Shown: positions 16,638-25,504, numbered from the stretch's first letter. The stretch: 64,000 bases of DNA from Modestobacter sp. VKM Ac-2985 (GCF_026967925.1 NZ_JAPVBI010000003.1:974826-1038825); one strand, 5' to 3'. The notes: generated from the letters alone by a model not told the origin. A program made the numbers and translations.

Positions 16638-17732
16638 TCAGCTGACGGCGACCGCGCCGCCGGAGTCGGGCACCAGTTCCACCCAGGTGTTCCCCGGAGC
16701 CAGCCGGACCGGGTTGCCGTCGGCCCCGCGCAGCACCACGCGCTCACCGACGCCGGTCTTGACCCAGGTGGCGGCCACCGTCTTCCCACCCGTGGCGACC
16801 AGGGCCTCGCCGTCGGCGACCAGCACGGTCTCGGGCACCGCGTTGCCGGCCGGGTCGCGGGCCGCGGTCGGTCGGACGGCGACCCGGAGCACGACCACGT
16901 TGGTGGCGCCGAGCCGGGCACCGTCGGCCTCGACGGCGGGGGTGCCCCCCTCGGAGCGCAGCCACCGGGCGTCGGGCGGGCTCCAGGTCCACTGCGGGTG
17001 GCTGACCCCGGTGAGGGTCAGCGCCAGGTTCGTCGCCGGCGTACCGGCGGTCACCGCGGTGGCCTGGTCGGCCGTGGCGGCCAGGTCGAACTGGGGAGGC
17101 GGCGCCGCCCGATGGGCGGGGTCTGCCTGGGCGAGGAAGAGCAGCGGATCGGCGTGCACGTTGTGCGGGGCCGGGCGATCGGTGGTGCGGGAGAAGCCGC
17201 CGGCGCCAGCGTCGTTGCTGAGCACCTGCATCCCGGCGTCGGCCACCGCGTCGACGTAGCCGGGCAGGCCACCGGAGAAGGCGAACAGCCCGTGCAGCGG
17301 GGCGGCGATCGCCGCGTCCATCGGACGCACGGACCGGATCGGCCCGATCCGGGCCGGGAGGTTCGAGTGGTAGACCGCGACGTAGCGGGTGATGCCGCCC
17401 TCCACGACCTGCTCCCACACCAGGTCGGCGGCGCCCAGGCCGGTCTGCGGCCGAGCCGAGACGGAGTTCTCGACCTTCACGGCGAGCGCGGGGCGGGGAT
17501 CGACCGGGCCGCTCTCCAGCCCGGTGAGGGGCCAGAGCACCGGCGGAGGTGGCGGCGGAGGAGGCGGCGGCGTCGCCGTGCTGCTCTCCGCGACGGCCGT
17601 CGTCCCGGTCGAGCCGCCACAGGCGGCAGCGCCGGCCAGGGCCACCCCCACCAGCAGTGCTGCCGCGAGAGAGCGGTGGGCGCGGCGCCGGGTCGCCCGG
17701 CCGGCGTCGGCGGAGGAACGGCGAGGGGCCAC
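16638..17732 (-). CDS. DUF3048 (YerB-like) lipoprotein
   Basis: A 364-residue exported protein. An N-terminal basic stretch and hydrophobic core (LAAALLVGVALAGAAAC) end in a lipobox-like cysteine. A run of ten prolines follows, then two DUF3048 halves: PLTGLESGPVDPRPALAVKV and GITRYVAVYHSNLPARIGPIRS in the first, WVKTGVGERVVLRG near the end of the second. YerB-like proteins are widespread cell-envelope lipoproteins of unknown activity. GTG 17732 is chosen because CTGGAG lies eight bases upstream; a much longer open frame extends upstream without coding features. A TACGGT -10-like box lies at 17774-17779. Confidence 0.85.
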   Translation of the reverse strand: MAPRRSSADAGRATRRRAHRSLAAALLVGVALAGAAACGGSTGTTAVAESSTATPPPPPPPPPPVLWPLTGLESGPVDPRPALAVKVENSVSARPQTGLGAADLVWEQVVEGGITRYVAVYHSNLPARIGPIRSVRPMDAAIAAPLHGLFAFSGGLPGYVDAVADAGMQVLSNDAGAGGFSRTTDRPAPHNVHADPLLFLAQADPAHRAAPPPQFDLAATADQATAVTAGTPATNLALTLTGVSHPQWTWSPPDARWLRSEGGTPAVEADGARLGATNVVVLRVAVRPTAARDPAGNAVPETVLVADGEALVATGGKTVAATWVKTGVGERVVLRGADGNPVRLAPGNTWVELVPDSGGAVAVS

Positions 17733-17773
17733 GGCGGGTGCTCCAGCGTCGGGGGGATGCGGGCGGTCGGGCC

Positions 17774-17779
17774 ACCGTA
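17774..17779 (-). promoter_or_regulatory. -10-like TACGGT upstream of the DUF3048 gene
   Basis: TACGGT on the minus strand lies about 42 bases before GTG 17732 and directly downstream of the hairpin at 17784, as expected for a new transcript starting after a terminator. Confidence 0.35.
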
Positions 17780-17783
17780 GGTG

Positions 17784-17812
17784 GGTGCGGAGCCCGGATC
17801 GGGCTCCGCACC
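17784..17812 (-). terminator. Perfect 12-bp stem-loop after the 17888-18295 gene
   Basis: GGTGCGGAGCCC and GGGCTCCGCACC pair perfectly around GGATC, 75 bases beyond the stop of the minus-strand gene. Confidence 0.65.
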
Positions 17813-17887
17813 GCCGACGCACCAGGCGGTGCGTCCCCCTCGTCCCACGGGCCTCAGCCCGGGGGCGGGACCGGGTGCCGGCCCGCC

Positions 17888-18295
17888 TCAGTCGCCGGTG
17901 TAGGCGGCGACGCCGAAGTGCTGCTCGCCGTCCTCGTCCTCCTGGACCAGGACGGTGTAGGCCTGGCCACCGATGACGGCCGCACAGGTGTCGCCCTCGC
18001 ACTCCACGGTCTCGACGGTGGCGCCCTGGCCGCCGACGACCGCGACGAAGGCCGCCTCGGTGTCGGCGTTCGCGTCGTCGGCCTGCTGGTGGTACCAGGA
18101 CAGGCCGCCGATCGCGAGGGCTGCGACGATGACCGCGACCAGCACGGTGATCAGCGAGGTGGTGTGCCGGCTGACGAAGCCCGGCTCCTGCTCCGGCTGG
18201 ACGGTCCCGTCGTCCGCGGGCTCGACGGGGGTGGCGCCGGGCTGGGTCGGGACCTCCTGCGTGGGGGTGGCCGGGGTGGTGCTGTCGGTGCTCAT
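17888..18295 (-). CDS. Single-pass membrane protein with a small extracytoplasmic domain
   Basis: A 135-residue protein of unknown function. The first 50 residues are a Thr/Pro/Gln/Glu-rich cytoplasmic tail. One transmembrane helix (about 55-78) follows, then an acidic domain of some 55 residues containing VECEGDTCAAVIGGQAYTVL. The two cysteines there, five residues apart, could form a disulfide outside the cell. Start ATG 18295 has GAGG about nine bases upstream; the open frame continues upstream without coding character. It stands between its own downstream hairpin and the promoter region of the divergent aminopeptidase gene. Confidence 0.7.
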   Translation of the reverse strand: MSTDSTTPATPTQEVPTQPGATPVEPADDGTVQPEQEPGFVSRHTTSLITVLVAVIVAALAIGGLSWYHQQADDANADTEAAFVAVVGGQGATVETVECEGDTCAAVIGGQAYTVLVQEDEDGEQHFGVAAYTGD

Positions 18296-18640
18296 CTGGT
18301 GCGTGCCTCGTCTGTTCCGGGGTGGGACGCCGTGGGGCCGTCCGTGGTGGGCCGGCAACGGCGCCGGCCAGGTCAGCGCCGAACAGTGCCACACCCTCCG
18401 GTCGATACGGGCCGCTCCCAGGGAGCTGGGACCGGGTTCACAGCGGACGGGCAGTCAGGCGGGTCGACACCCAGTGCTGCGGTGTGTCGCCACGCCGTGT
18501 GTTCGTCTGCGCCGAATACGCCGATCGGTTCGGACCCGCCGTCGTCACCTGCACGTTCGCCGTCAGCACCGCACCTACATGCGGAACCGGACCGGCTCGG
18601 GACCGCCGGCGGGCTCTCGACGCGGACGCGGGACCGTGCC
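18296..18640. other. Gene-free divergent upstream region
   Basis: No convincing gene. Composition is somewhat less GC-rich than the surroundings near 18480-18560. It presumably holds the promoters of the minus-strand membrane protein and the plus-strand aminopeptidase; only the latter's -10 (18641) is clear. Confidence 0.5.
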
Positions 18641-18646
18641 TAGGTT
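18641..18646 (+). promoter_or_regulatory. -10 element TAGGTT for the M28 aminopeptidase gene
   Basis: TAGGTT lies 52 bases before ATG 18698. This would give a leader of about 45 bases that includes the ribosome site CGGAAGGA. No obvious -35 box. Confidence 0.45.
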
Positions 18647-18697
18647 GCCGTCACCGGCCGCCCGACGGACCTGCGGCCGCTTCCCGGAAGGACGTCC

Positions 18698-20224
18698 ATG
18701 TCGCGCCGCACCCGCCGATCCGCCCTCACCCTGGGCACCGCCGCCGCCACCTTCGCCGGCTCGGTGCTCCTGGCCGCACCGGCCAGCGCCGGGGGCAACC
18801 CGCACCCCCACGGCTTCGCCCAGCGGGTCTCCACCGAGGAGGTCGCCGCGCACCTCGCCGCCTTCCAGGAGATCGCCGACACCCACGGCGGCAACCGGGC
18901 CAGTGGCACGCCCGGGTACGACGCCTCGGCCGACTACGTGCAGCAGCTGTTGGAGGAGGCCGGCTACCAGGTGGAGCGGCAGTACTTCGACTTCGTGGCC
19001 TCGTCCACGACGGCCCAGGCGCTGACCGTGGCCGGCGCCGCGGTCGACGTCATCGCGATGGAGTACTCGCCGTCGGGCACGGTCACCGGGGCGCTCTCGG
19101 CGCTGGCCGCCGACGACGCGACGCCGGGCTGTGAGGCCGCCGACTACCCGGGGACGGTGGCCGGCACCGTCGTCCTGGTCTCCCGCGGCGCCTGCTCCTT
19201 CACGGTCAAGCAGCAGCTGGCCACCGCGGCCGGCGCGGTGGGCGTCCTGGTCTACAACAACATCGCCGACGAGCCGCTGAACGGCACCCTGGGCGAGGCC
19301 GTCCCCGGCGCCCCGGCCGGGGGGATCACCCAGGCGGCCGGGCAGGCGCTGCTCGGCCAGGTGGGGCAGCAGGCCACCCTCGACGTACAGGTCGAGGTCA
19401 CCGAGACCGCCACCTCCAACGTCATCGCCCAGACCCCCTACGGCGACACCGACAACGTGATCATGCTCGGCGCCCACCTGGACTCGGTCCCCGACGGCCC
19501 CGGCATCAACGACAACGCCACCGGCTCGGCCGGCATCCTGCAGACCGCGCTCGAGCTCGCCGAGGTGAAGCCGACGCAGAACGCGGTGCGGTTCGCCTGG
19601 TGGGGTGCGGAGGAGTCCGGGCTCGTCGGATCCTGGGAGTACGTCGAGTCGCTGACCGAGGCCGAGCGCGGGCAGATCGCCGGATACCTCAACTTCGACA
19701 TGATCGGGTCGCCGAACCACATCATCGGGGTGTACGACGCCGACGAGTCGACGTACACCGCACCGGTCGCGGTGCCGGAGGGGTCGACCTCGCTGGAGCA
19801 GGTCTTCACGGGCTACTTCGACCGCACCCAGCAGCCCTGGGTCGACACCGAGTTCTCCGGCCGGTCGGACTACCAGGGCTTCATCGAGTACGGCATCCCG
19901 GCCACCGGGCTGTTCACCGGCGCCGACGACATCAAGACCCCCGAGGAGGTCGCGCTCTTCGGCGGCACCGCCGGGATCCCGCACGACCCGAACTACCACT
20001 CCCCCGCCGACGACCTCAGCAACGTCGACCTGACCGCACTGGGCATCAACAGCCAGGCGATCGCCTTCGCCACGCTGTCGCTGGCCCAGGACCCCACCCC
20101 GCTGGACCTGACCGACAACCACCCGGGCAAGGCCAAGGGCAAGGGGAAGAGCAAGGGCGAGGGCAAGGGCGGGGACCGCGGGCAGGGCGCCAGCGGCAAC
20201 CGGAGCACCGACGTGGCGGCCTGA
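18698..20224 (+). CDS. Secreted M28 zinc aminopeptidase with PA domain
   Basis: A 508-residue exported peptidase. The signal peptide has a twin-arginine-like start (MSRRTRRSALTL), a hydrophobic core and an APASA cleavage site near residue 31. A PA domain (about 130-225, YPGTVAGTVVLVSRGACSF) is inserted in the M28 fold. Zinc ligands and catalytic residues appear as GAHLDSVPDGPGINDNATG (His, Asp), WWGAEESGL (Glu-Glu), NFDMIGSP (Asp) and YHSPADD (His). This is the Streptomyces griseus aminopeptidase / aminopeptidase Y architecture. The C-terminal tail is Lys/Gly-rich (KGKGKSKGEGKGG), perhaps for wall or polyanion binding. Its products could feed the peptide operons that follow. Confidence 0.92.
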   Translation: MSRRTRRSALTLGTAAATFAGSVLLAAPASAGGNPHPHGFAQRVSTEEVAAHLAAFQEIADTHGGNRASGTPGYDASADYVQQLLEEAGYQVERQYFDFVASSTTAQALTVAGAAVDVIAMEYSPSGTVTGALSALAADDATPGCEAADYPGTVAGTVVLVSRGACSFTVKQQLATAAGAVGVLVYNNIADEPLNGTLGEAVPGAPAGGITQAAGQALLGQVGQQATLDVQVEVTETATSNVIAQTPYGDTDNVIMLGAHLDSVPDGPGINDNATGSAGILQTALELAEVKPTQNAVRFAWWGAEESGLVGSWEYVESLTEAERGQIAGYLNFDMIGSPNHIIGVYDADESTYTAPVAVPEGSTSLEQVFTGYFDRTQQPWVDTEFSGRSDYQGFIEYGIPATGLFTGADDIKTPEEVALFGGTAGIPHDPNYHSPADDLSNVDLTALGINSQAIAFATLSLAQDPTPLDLTDNHPGKAKGKGKSKGEGKGGDRGQGASGNRSTDVAA

Positions 20225-20243
20225 CCTCCCGCCGCTCCACCAC

Positions 20244-20273
20244 GGGGCCGGACACCAGCTGGTGTCCGGCCCC
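20244..20273 (+). terminator. 30-bp perfect palindrome after the aminopeptidase gene
   Basis: GGGGCCGGACACCAG is followed directly by its exact complement CTGGTGTCCGGCCCC, 20 bases after the stop at 20224. Confidence 0.75.
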
Positions 20274-20329
20274 GCTGCCGTCCCCGCCGGGTCGTGCCCG
20301 CCCGGTCGTGGCAGCCCGTCGCGGGGGGA

Positions 20330-20335
20330 TAGCGT
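20330..20335 (+). promoter_or_regulatory. -10-like TAGCGT for the dehydratase-amidohydrolase-RidA-M20 operon
   Basis: TAGCGT lies 42 bases before ATG 20378, after the preceding terminator. The leader contains the ribosome site GGAGGAGGA. Confidence 0.45.
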
Positions 20336-20377
20336 GCGGGAGCCGCCGCTCCCCGGACGGCCGGAGGAGGACGCTGC

Positions 20378-21328
20378 ATGACGATCACCCGGTCCGACGT
20401 CCGGCAGGCGGCCGCCCGGATCGCGCCGTTCGTCCGGCGGACGCCGGTCGTCGTCCTGGCCGGCTCCGGCCTGGGGCTGCCGCACGACGTCCTCGTCAAG
20501 CTCGAGCAGCTCCAGCACTCCGGGTCGTTCAAGGCGCGCGGGGCGTTCAACACGCTGCTGGCCGCCGACGTCCCGGCCACCGGGGTGATCGCCGCCTCCG
20601 GCGGCAACCACGGCGCCGCCGTCGCGTACGCCGCCCAGCGGCTCGGGCACCGGGCCAGGGTCTATGTGCCCGCCGCCGCACCGGAGGCGAAGCTGGCGAG
20701 GATCCGGCGGTACGGCGCCGACGTGGTGGCGGTCGGCAACGACTACGCCGAGGCGTACCGGGCCAGCGTCGAGGAGGAGTCCCGCACCGGGGCGCTGCGG
20801 GTGCACGCCTACGACCAGCCCGAGGTGGTCGCCGGGCAGGGCACGGTCGCCCACGAGCTCAGCGAGCAGGCACCCGACCTGGACACGGTGCTCATCGCCG
20901 TCGGCGGCGGCGGCCTGATCGCCGGCTGCGCCAGCTGGTACACCGACAGCCTGCGCGTGGTCGGGGTCGAGCCGGAGCGCGCGCCGACGCTGCACGCCGC
21001 ACGGGCGGCCGGGCACCCGGTGGACGTGGAGGTCGGCGGGCTGGCCGCCGACGCCCTCGGCGCCCGCCGGCTGGGTGCGATCGCCGCCGAGGTCGCCGAC
21101 CGGTACGTCGACGAGGCCGTGCTGGTGCCGGACGAGGCGATCCGGGAGGCCCAGCGGCTGCTGTGGGAGGAGCTGCGGGTGCTCGCCGAACCCGGCGGCG
21201 CGACCGCGCTGGCCGCCCTGCTGTCCGGCGCGCACGTCGCTGCCGCCGGGGACCGGGTGGGCGTCGTGGTGTGCGGGGCGAACCTGGACCCGGCGTCCTG
21301 GTCGGTGCTGCCCGAGACGGGGGTCTGA
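20378..21328 (+). CDS. PLP-dependent threonine/serine dehydratase-like enzyme (operon copy 1)
   Basis: A 316-residue fold-type II PLP enzyme of the threonine dehydratase / serine racemase group. SGSFKARGA carries the PLP lysine, ASGGNHGAAVAYAA the phosphate/ring contact Asn-His, and VGGGGLIAGC the phosphate-binding glycine loop. There is no C-terminal regulatory ACT domain, so it is the short catabolic form. It is the first gene of a tight operon with an amidohydrolase (one-base gap), RidA and an M20 hydrolase. RidA proteins clear the reactive enamine/imine that such dehydratases release, so the pairing is functional. The paralogue at 25505 differs at the SGGNHG motif. Confidence 0.87.
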   Translation: MTITRSDVRQAAARIAPFVRRTPVVVLAGSGLGLPHDVLVKLEQLQHSGSFKARGAFNTLLAADVPATGVIAASGGNHGAAVAYAAQRLGHRARVYVPAAAPEAKLARIRRYGADVVAVGNDYAEAYRASVEEESRTGALRVHAYDQPEVVAGQGTVAHELSEQAPDLDTVLIAVGGGGLIAGCASWYTDSLRVVGVEPERAPTLHAARAAGHPVDVEVGGLAADALGARRLGAIAAEVADRYVDEAVLVPDEAIREAQRLLWEELRVLAEPGGATALAALLSGAHVAAAGDRVGVVVCGANLDPASWSVLPETGV

Positions 21329-21329
21329 C

Positions 21330-22523
21330 GTGCCGGTGCTGCTGCGCGGCCTCGTCCTGCCCGTCCTCGCCGACCCGGTCCCGCGCGGTGCGGTGGTCGT
21401 CGAGGACGGCGTCATCACCTACGTCGGCCCCGCGTCCCGGGCCCCGCACCTGACCGGGGAGGTGACCGAGGTCGACGCCGGCGACGGCGCGGTGATCCCG
21501 GGGATGATCGACGCCCACGTGCACCTGGTCGCCGACGGCGCCGCCGACTTCGCGGGTTCGGTGCTGCGGTCGAACGGCGAGCAGCTGGCAGCGCGAGCCG
21601 CGGCCAACGCCCGGCGCACCCTGGCCGCCGGCACCGTCGCGGTGCGCGACCTGGGCGCCCCGGACGGGATCGCCATCGCCCTCGGGCAGCAGATCGCCGC
21701 CGGCCGGGTCCCCGGCCCGGAGGTCACCGCGGCCGGCCGGGCACTGACCGCCCCCGGCGGCCACATCCCCTACCTCGGCGTCGAGGTCCAGGGGCCCGCG
21801 GAGCTGGCCGCCGCCGCCCGGGCGGAGCTGACCACCGGCGCCGGGGGCATCAAGCTGGTCGCCACCGGTGGGGTGCTCACCCCGGGATCCGCCCTCGGCA
21901 ACGCCCCCTTCGCCGAGGAGGAGCTCGCCGCGGCCGCCGCCGTCGCCCGGGCGCAGGGCCGGTGGGTCGCCGCGCACGCCATCGGCCACGAGGGCACCCA
22001 GCGGGCGCTGCGCGCGGGGGCGACCACCGTCGAGCACGGCTACCTGCTCGACGACGAGACGGTCGCGCTGATGGCCGCGACGGGCGCGGTGCTGGTGACC
22101 ACCCAGGTCGCGGTGGCCCGGATGCTGCGCAACCGGCACCTCGTCGACCCGGCCGTGGTGGCCCGGGCCGAGGAGATCCAGGACGTCGCCGTCTCCTCGC
22201 TGCGGCGCGCGGCGCGGGCCGGCATCCCGATCGCCGGGGCCACGGACGCCGGCACCCCGTTCAACCCGCACGGTGGGGTCGCCGAGGAGGCGGCGCTGCT
22301 GGTGGCCGACATCGGGCTGACCACGGCGCAGGCGCTGCGGGCGGTCACCGCCACTGCGGCGTCCTGCCTGCTGCGGCCCGACCTCGGGCACCTGTCGGTC
22401 GGTGCTCCCGGGCACGTCCTCGTCACCGGCGGGGACCCGCTGGACGACGTGGCCGCCCTGGCCGACGTCCGCACCGTCGTCCTCGGCGGTCGGCTGCTCG
22501 ACACCGCTGAGAGGACGACATGA
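21330..22523 (+). CDS. Amidohydrolase-family peptidase/imidazolonepropionase-like enzyme (copy 1)
   Basis: A 397-residue metal-dependent hydrolase of the PF01979 amidohydrolase superfamily, similar to Xaa-Pro-dipeptidase / imidazolonepropionase-like proteins. The metal ligands are HVH in IDAHVHLVADG, Lys in GIKLVATGG (probably carboxylated), His in AAHAIGHEG, His in VEHGYLL and Asp in GATDAGTPFNPHGG. GTG 21330 starts two bases after the previous stop, and the end overlaps the RidA start by ATGA, so the genes are translationally linked. It shares the signature blocks of the minus-strand amidohydrolase at 24232. Cytosolic hydrolysis of dipeptide-like or cyclic amide compounds is likely. Confidence 0.87.
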   Translation: MPVLLRGLVLPVLADPVPRGAVVVEDGVITYVGPASRAPHLTGEVTEVDAGDGAVIPGMIDAHVHLVADGAADFAGSVLRSNGEQLAARAAANARRTLAAGTVAVRDLGAPDGIAIALGQQIAAGRVPGPEVTAAGRALTAPGGHIPYLGVEVQGPAELAAAARAELTTGAGGIKLVATGGVLTPGSALGNAPFAEEELAAAAAVARAQGRWVAAHAIGHEGTQRALRAGATTVEHGYLLDDETVALMAATGAVLVTTQVAVARMLRNRHLVDPAVVARAEEIQDVAVSSLRRAARAGIPIAGATDAGTPFNPHGGVAEEAALLVADIGLTTAQALRAVTATAASCLLRPDLGHLSVGAPGHVLVTGGDPLDDVAALADVRTVVLGGRLLDTAERTT

Positions 22524-22966
22524 CCGACACCCCCACGATCTCCCTGCCCACCCCACCCCCACCGGGGGCCAACTACGTCTCCGCCCGCCGGCACGGCGAC
22601 CTGCTCTTCATCGCCGGCCAGCTGCCCTTCGTCGACGGGCGGCTGCCGCGCACCGGCAAGGTCGGCGACACCGTCGACGTGCCGGCGGCCGCGGAGCTGG
22701 CCCGCCTGGCGGCGCTCAACGGGCTCGCCGTCGCCGACGCATCCCTCGGGTCGCTGGCCGACGTCTCGGTCGTGCAGCTCACCGTCTTCGTCGCCAGCAC
22801 GTCCGACTTCACCGAGCAGCACCTGGTGGCCAACGGCGCCAGCGACGTCCTGATCGAGGTGCTCGGCGAGCGCGGCCGGCACGCCCGCACCGCCGTCGCC
22901 ACCCCGGTGCTGCCGCTGGACACCCCGGTCGAGGTCCAGCTCGTCCTCGGGGTCGGTGCCCCGTGA
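22520..22966 (+). CDS. RidA (YjgF/YER057c/UK114) family protein
   Basis: A 148-residue RidA-family protein of the TdcF/RutC-like superfamily, somewhat longer than classical RidA (about 128). The core GDLLFIAGQLPFVDGRLPRT matches the family's SGQ-type entry. The segment LADVSVVQLTVFVASTSDF and the C-terminal RTAVATPVLPLDTPVEVQLV supply the usual strand pattern. The usual arginine appears as RTAVAT. The role is to hydrolyse or dispose of enamine/imine intermediates made by PLP dehydratases, fitting the first gene of this operon. Its start overlaps the amidohydrolase stop and its stop overlaps the next start by four bases each. Confidence 0.87.
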   Translation: MTDTPTISLPTPPPPGANYVSARRHGDLLFIAGQLPFVDGRLPRTGKVGDTVDVPAAAELARLAALNGLAVADASLGSLADVSVVQLTVFVASTSDFTEQHLVANGASDVLIEVLGERGRHARTAVATPVLPLDTPVEVQLVLGVGAP

Positions 22967-24189
22967 CCGCCGTGCACGTCGACGAGCAGCTGCTGAACAC
23001 CTACGTCACCGAACTGGGCGCCCTCGGCGAGACCCCCGACGGCATGTACCGGTTCGTGTACGACGAGGCGTGGCAGCGGGCGCGAGACACCCTGCTCCGC
23101 TGGATCGACGAGGCCGGCCTCGAGGGCCGGGTCGACGCGGTGGGCAACGTCTTCGGGCGGTTGCCGGGCTCCGGCGACGGGGTCGTCCTCACCGGTTCGC
23201 ACGTCGACACCGTGCCCTCCGGCGGCAAGTACGACGGCGCGCTCGGCGTCGTCGGCGGGCTGGCGGCGCTGGCCGCGCTGCGCGCCCAGCACGGCACCCC
23301 GACCACGAGCGTGGAGGTCGTCGCGCTGTGCGAGGAGGAGAGCAGCCGCTTCCCGGCCAACTTCTTCGGCACCCGCGGGATGCTCGGCCTGATCAGCCCG
23401 GACGAGCCCGACCGGCTCCGCGACCGGGACGGGGTGCTGCTCGCCGACGCCATGCGGCAGGCCGGCCTGGACCCGGCGGCGATCGCGAGCGCGGAACGGC
23501 ACGACCTCCGCGCCTTCCTGGAACTGCACATCGAGCAGGGCCGGGTGCTGGCCGACGAGGGCGTCGACGTGGGGCTGGTGGAGGTCATCCCGGGCATCGC
23601 CTGGGAGACGGTCACCGTGCACGGCCGGCAGGACCACGCCGGCGCCACGCCGATGGACCTGCGCCGCGACGCCCTGCAGGCGGCGGCGCAGATGGCACGG
23701 GAGATCACCACCGCGGTCGAGCAGGAGGGCCGGCCGGCCGTGGTCACCACCGGACGCTGGACCGTCGAGCCCGGCCAGCCGAGCATCGTGCCGGGCCTGG
23801 CCCGGTTCTCCGTCGACCTCCGGCACCCCGACCTCGGGGTCCGCGACCGGCTGCTGGACACGGTGCACCGGATCTGCACGGCCGTGGCCGAGCGGCACGG
23901 GGTGGAGGTGGACGTCGTCCGGGACAAGGACGAGGAGCCGGCGACGATGGACGCCGACCTGCTGGAGGTGCTCCGCGGCTCGGCCGAGGAGTGCGCGGCC
24001 AGCTGGCGGCGGATGCCCAGCGGCGCCGGTCACGACAGCCAGCTGATGGCCTCCCGGGTGCCGACCGCGATGGTCTTCGTGCCCAGCGTCGAGGGCCGCT
24101 CGCACACCCCGGCGGAGTACACCTCCCCCGCCGACTGCGCCCGCGGCGCCTCCGTCCTCGCGACCGCCCTCCACCGCCTCGCCTGGTGA
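22963..24189 (+). CDS. M20-family Zn hydrolase, hydantoinase/N-carbamoyl-amino-acid hydrolase type
   Basis: A 408-residue M20 enzyme of the allantoate amidohydrolase / N-carbamoyl-L-amino-acid hydrolase / beta-ureidopropionase branch. Metal and catalytic signatures are GSHVDTVPSGGKYDGALG (His, Asp), CEEESSRFPANFFGTRGM (Glu pair), ELHIEQGRVL (His) and SHTPAEYTS (His). The lid/dimer motif GRQDHAGATPM and MPSGAGHDSQ are also typical. GTG 22963 overlaps the RidA stop (GTGA). It should cleave a carbamoyl, ureido or similar amide group from an amino-acid-like molecule, the last step encoded by the operon, which then meets the palindrome at 24194. Confidence 0.88.
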   Translation: MTAVHVDEQLLNTYVTELGALGETPDGMYRFVYDEAWQRARDTLLRWIDEAGLEGRVDAVGNVFGRLPGSGDGVVLTGSHVDTVPSGGKYDGALGVVGGLAALAALRAQHGTPTTSVEVVALCEEESSRFPANFFGTRGMLGLISPDEPDRLRDRDGVLLADAMRQAGLDPAAIASAERHDLRAFLELHIEQGRVLADEGVDVGLVEVIPGIAWETVTVHGRQDHAGATPMDLRRDALQAAAQMAREITTAVEQEGRPAVVTTGRWTVEPGQPSIVPGLARFSVDLRHPDLGVRDRLLDTVHRICTAVAERHGVEVDVVRDKDEEPATMDADLLEVLRGSAEECAASWRRMPSGAGHDSQLMASRVPTAMVFVPSVEGRSHTPAEYTSPADCARGASVLATALHRLAW

Positions 24190-24193
24190 CCCA

Positions 24194-24227
24194 CCCCGGG
24201 GCAGAAATGGCCATTTCTGCCCCGGGG
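24194..24227. terminator. 34-bp perfect palindrome between two convergent catabolic operons
   Basis: CCCCGGGGCAGAAATGG is followed without spacer by its exact complement CCATTTCTGCCCCGGGG. It lies 5 bases after the plus-strand operon and 5 bases from the minus-strand operon end, so it should stop transcription from both sides. Confidence 0.8.
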
Positions 24228-24231
24228 GTCC

Positions 24232-25464
24232 TCAGGCGGTGGGGACGGCGGGGCCGGTGTCGGGGAGCTCGTCGCGGTGGACGACGCCGTCCTTGACCAC
24301 CAGGACAACCCGGCCGGTCGCGGTGATGTCGGCGACCGGGTCACCGTCGACCACGATCAGGTCGGCCAGCTTGCCGACCTCCAGGGTGCCGAGCTCGTGC
24401 GCCAGCCCGAGGTTCTCCGCGGCCCCGCGGGTGGCGGCGATGATCGTCTGCATCGGGGTCAGCCCGTAGTGCACCATCAGCGCCAGCTCCCGGGCCAGGT
24501 CACCGTGCGGGTTGAACGGGGTGCCGGCGTCGGTGCCTGCGGCGATCCTCATCCCGGAGGCGACGGCGGCGGAGAAGCTCTCCCGCTGCTTGGCCGCCTC
24601 CTTCTCGGCCTTCTCCACGACCCAGCCGGGGATCCCGGCGGCCGTGCCGTTCCGGGTGATCCCGTCGACGGCGAGGATCGTCGGCACCAGGAACGTGCCC
24701 TGGGCGACGGCGATGTCCAGCAGCTCGTCGTCGAGGTAGAAGCCGTGCTCGATGGAGTCGATGCCGGAGATCAGCGCGTTGTGGATGCCGGACCGGCCGA
24801 TGGCGTGGGTGGTGACCCGCCGGCCGGAGTTGTGCGCCTCCTGGGCCACCACCGCCAGCTCCTCGGGCAGCAGCGCGGTCTGGGTCGGGGAGACGCCGGC
24901 GGTCAGGACGCCGCCGGTGGCCATGACCTTGATGACCGCTGCGCCGGCCTTGATCTCCGCGCGGGTGGCCTTGCGGACCTCGTCGGGGCCGTCGGCCTCC
25001 CGGCCGATGAAGTGCCCGTGCCCGCCGGTCATGGTGATCACCCGGCCGGCCGCCTGCACCCGCGGCCCCGGCACCAGGCCGCGGTCGATCGCCTTGGCCA
25101 GCTCGACCACCACGTCGTCGGCGGCCCCGCAGTCGCGCACCGTGGTCACGCCGGACATCAGCGTCTCCACCGCCCCGGCGGCCGCGCGGAGGGTGGCCAG
25201 CGGGACCGTGTCGCCGGCGGTCTGGGCCATCAGGTCCGGTGCGCCGTCGGCGGTCAGGTGCACGTGGCAGTTGATCAGCCCGGGCAGCACGGTGCGGCCA
25301 CCGCCGTCCACCACGTTCTCCGGGGCGGTGCTCGGCGCGTCGGCGACCGGGCCGATCCAGGCGATCCGGCGGCCCTCGACCACCAGCGCCTGCCCGGGGA
25401 CGGGAGCGGAGCCGGTGCCGTCGACGACGGTGACGTTGCGGAGCAGGAAGCTGGCGGGGGTCAT
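24232..25464 (-). CDS. Amidohydrolase-family peptidase/imidazolonepropionase-like enzyme (copy 2)
   Basis: A 410-residue cytosolic metal-dependent hydrolase of the same subfamily as the enzyme at 21330. Metal ligands are HVH in LINCHVHLTADG, Lys in VIKVMATGG, His in TTHAIGRSG, His in SIEHGFYL and Asp in GTDAGTPFNPHGD. The TMTGGHGHFIG stretch is typical of Xaa-Pro / Xaa-Arg dipeptidase-like amidohydrolases. It is the last gene of the minus-strand operon, 40 bases after the PLP dehydratase, with ABC transporter genes before that. Imported peptide-like substrates are the likely targets; specificity cannot be read. Confidence 0.88.
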   Translation of the reverse strand: MTPASFLLRNVTVVDGTGSAPVPGQALVVEGRRIAWIGPVADAPSTAPENVVDGGGRTVLPGLINCHVHLTADGAPDLMAQTAGDTVPLATLRAAAGAVETLMSGVTTVRDCGAADDVVVELAKAIDRGLVPGPRVQAAGRVITMTGGHGHFIGREADGPDEVRKATRAEIKAGAAVIKVMATGGVLTAGVSPTQTALLPEELAVVAQEAHNSGRRVTTHAIGRSGIHNALISGIDSIEHGFYLDDELLDIAVAQGTFLVPTILAVDGITRNGTAAGIPGWVVEKAEKEAAKQRESFSAAVASGMRIAAGTDAGTPFNPHGDLARELALMVHYGLTPMQTIIAATRGAAENLGLAHELGTLEVGKLADLIVVDGDPVADITATGRVVLVVKDGVVHRDELPDTGPAVPTA

Positions 25465-25504
25465 GCGATGCCTTCCGGTCAGGGGTCGTGCGCCCGAACA
25501 GGGC

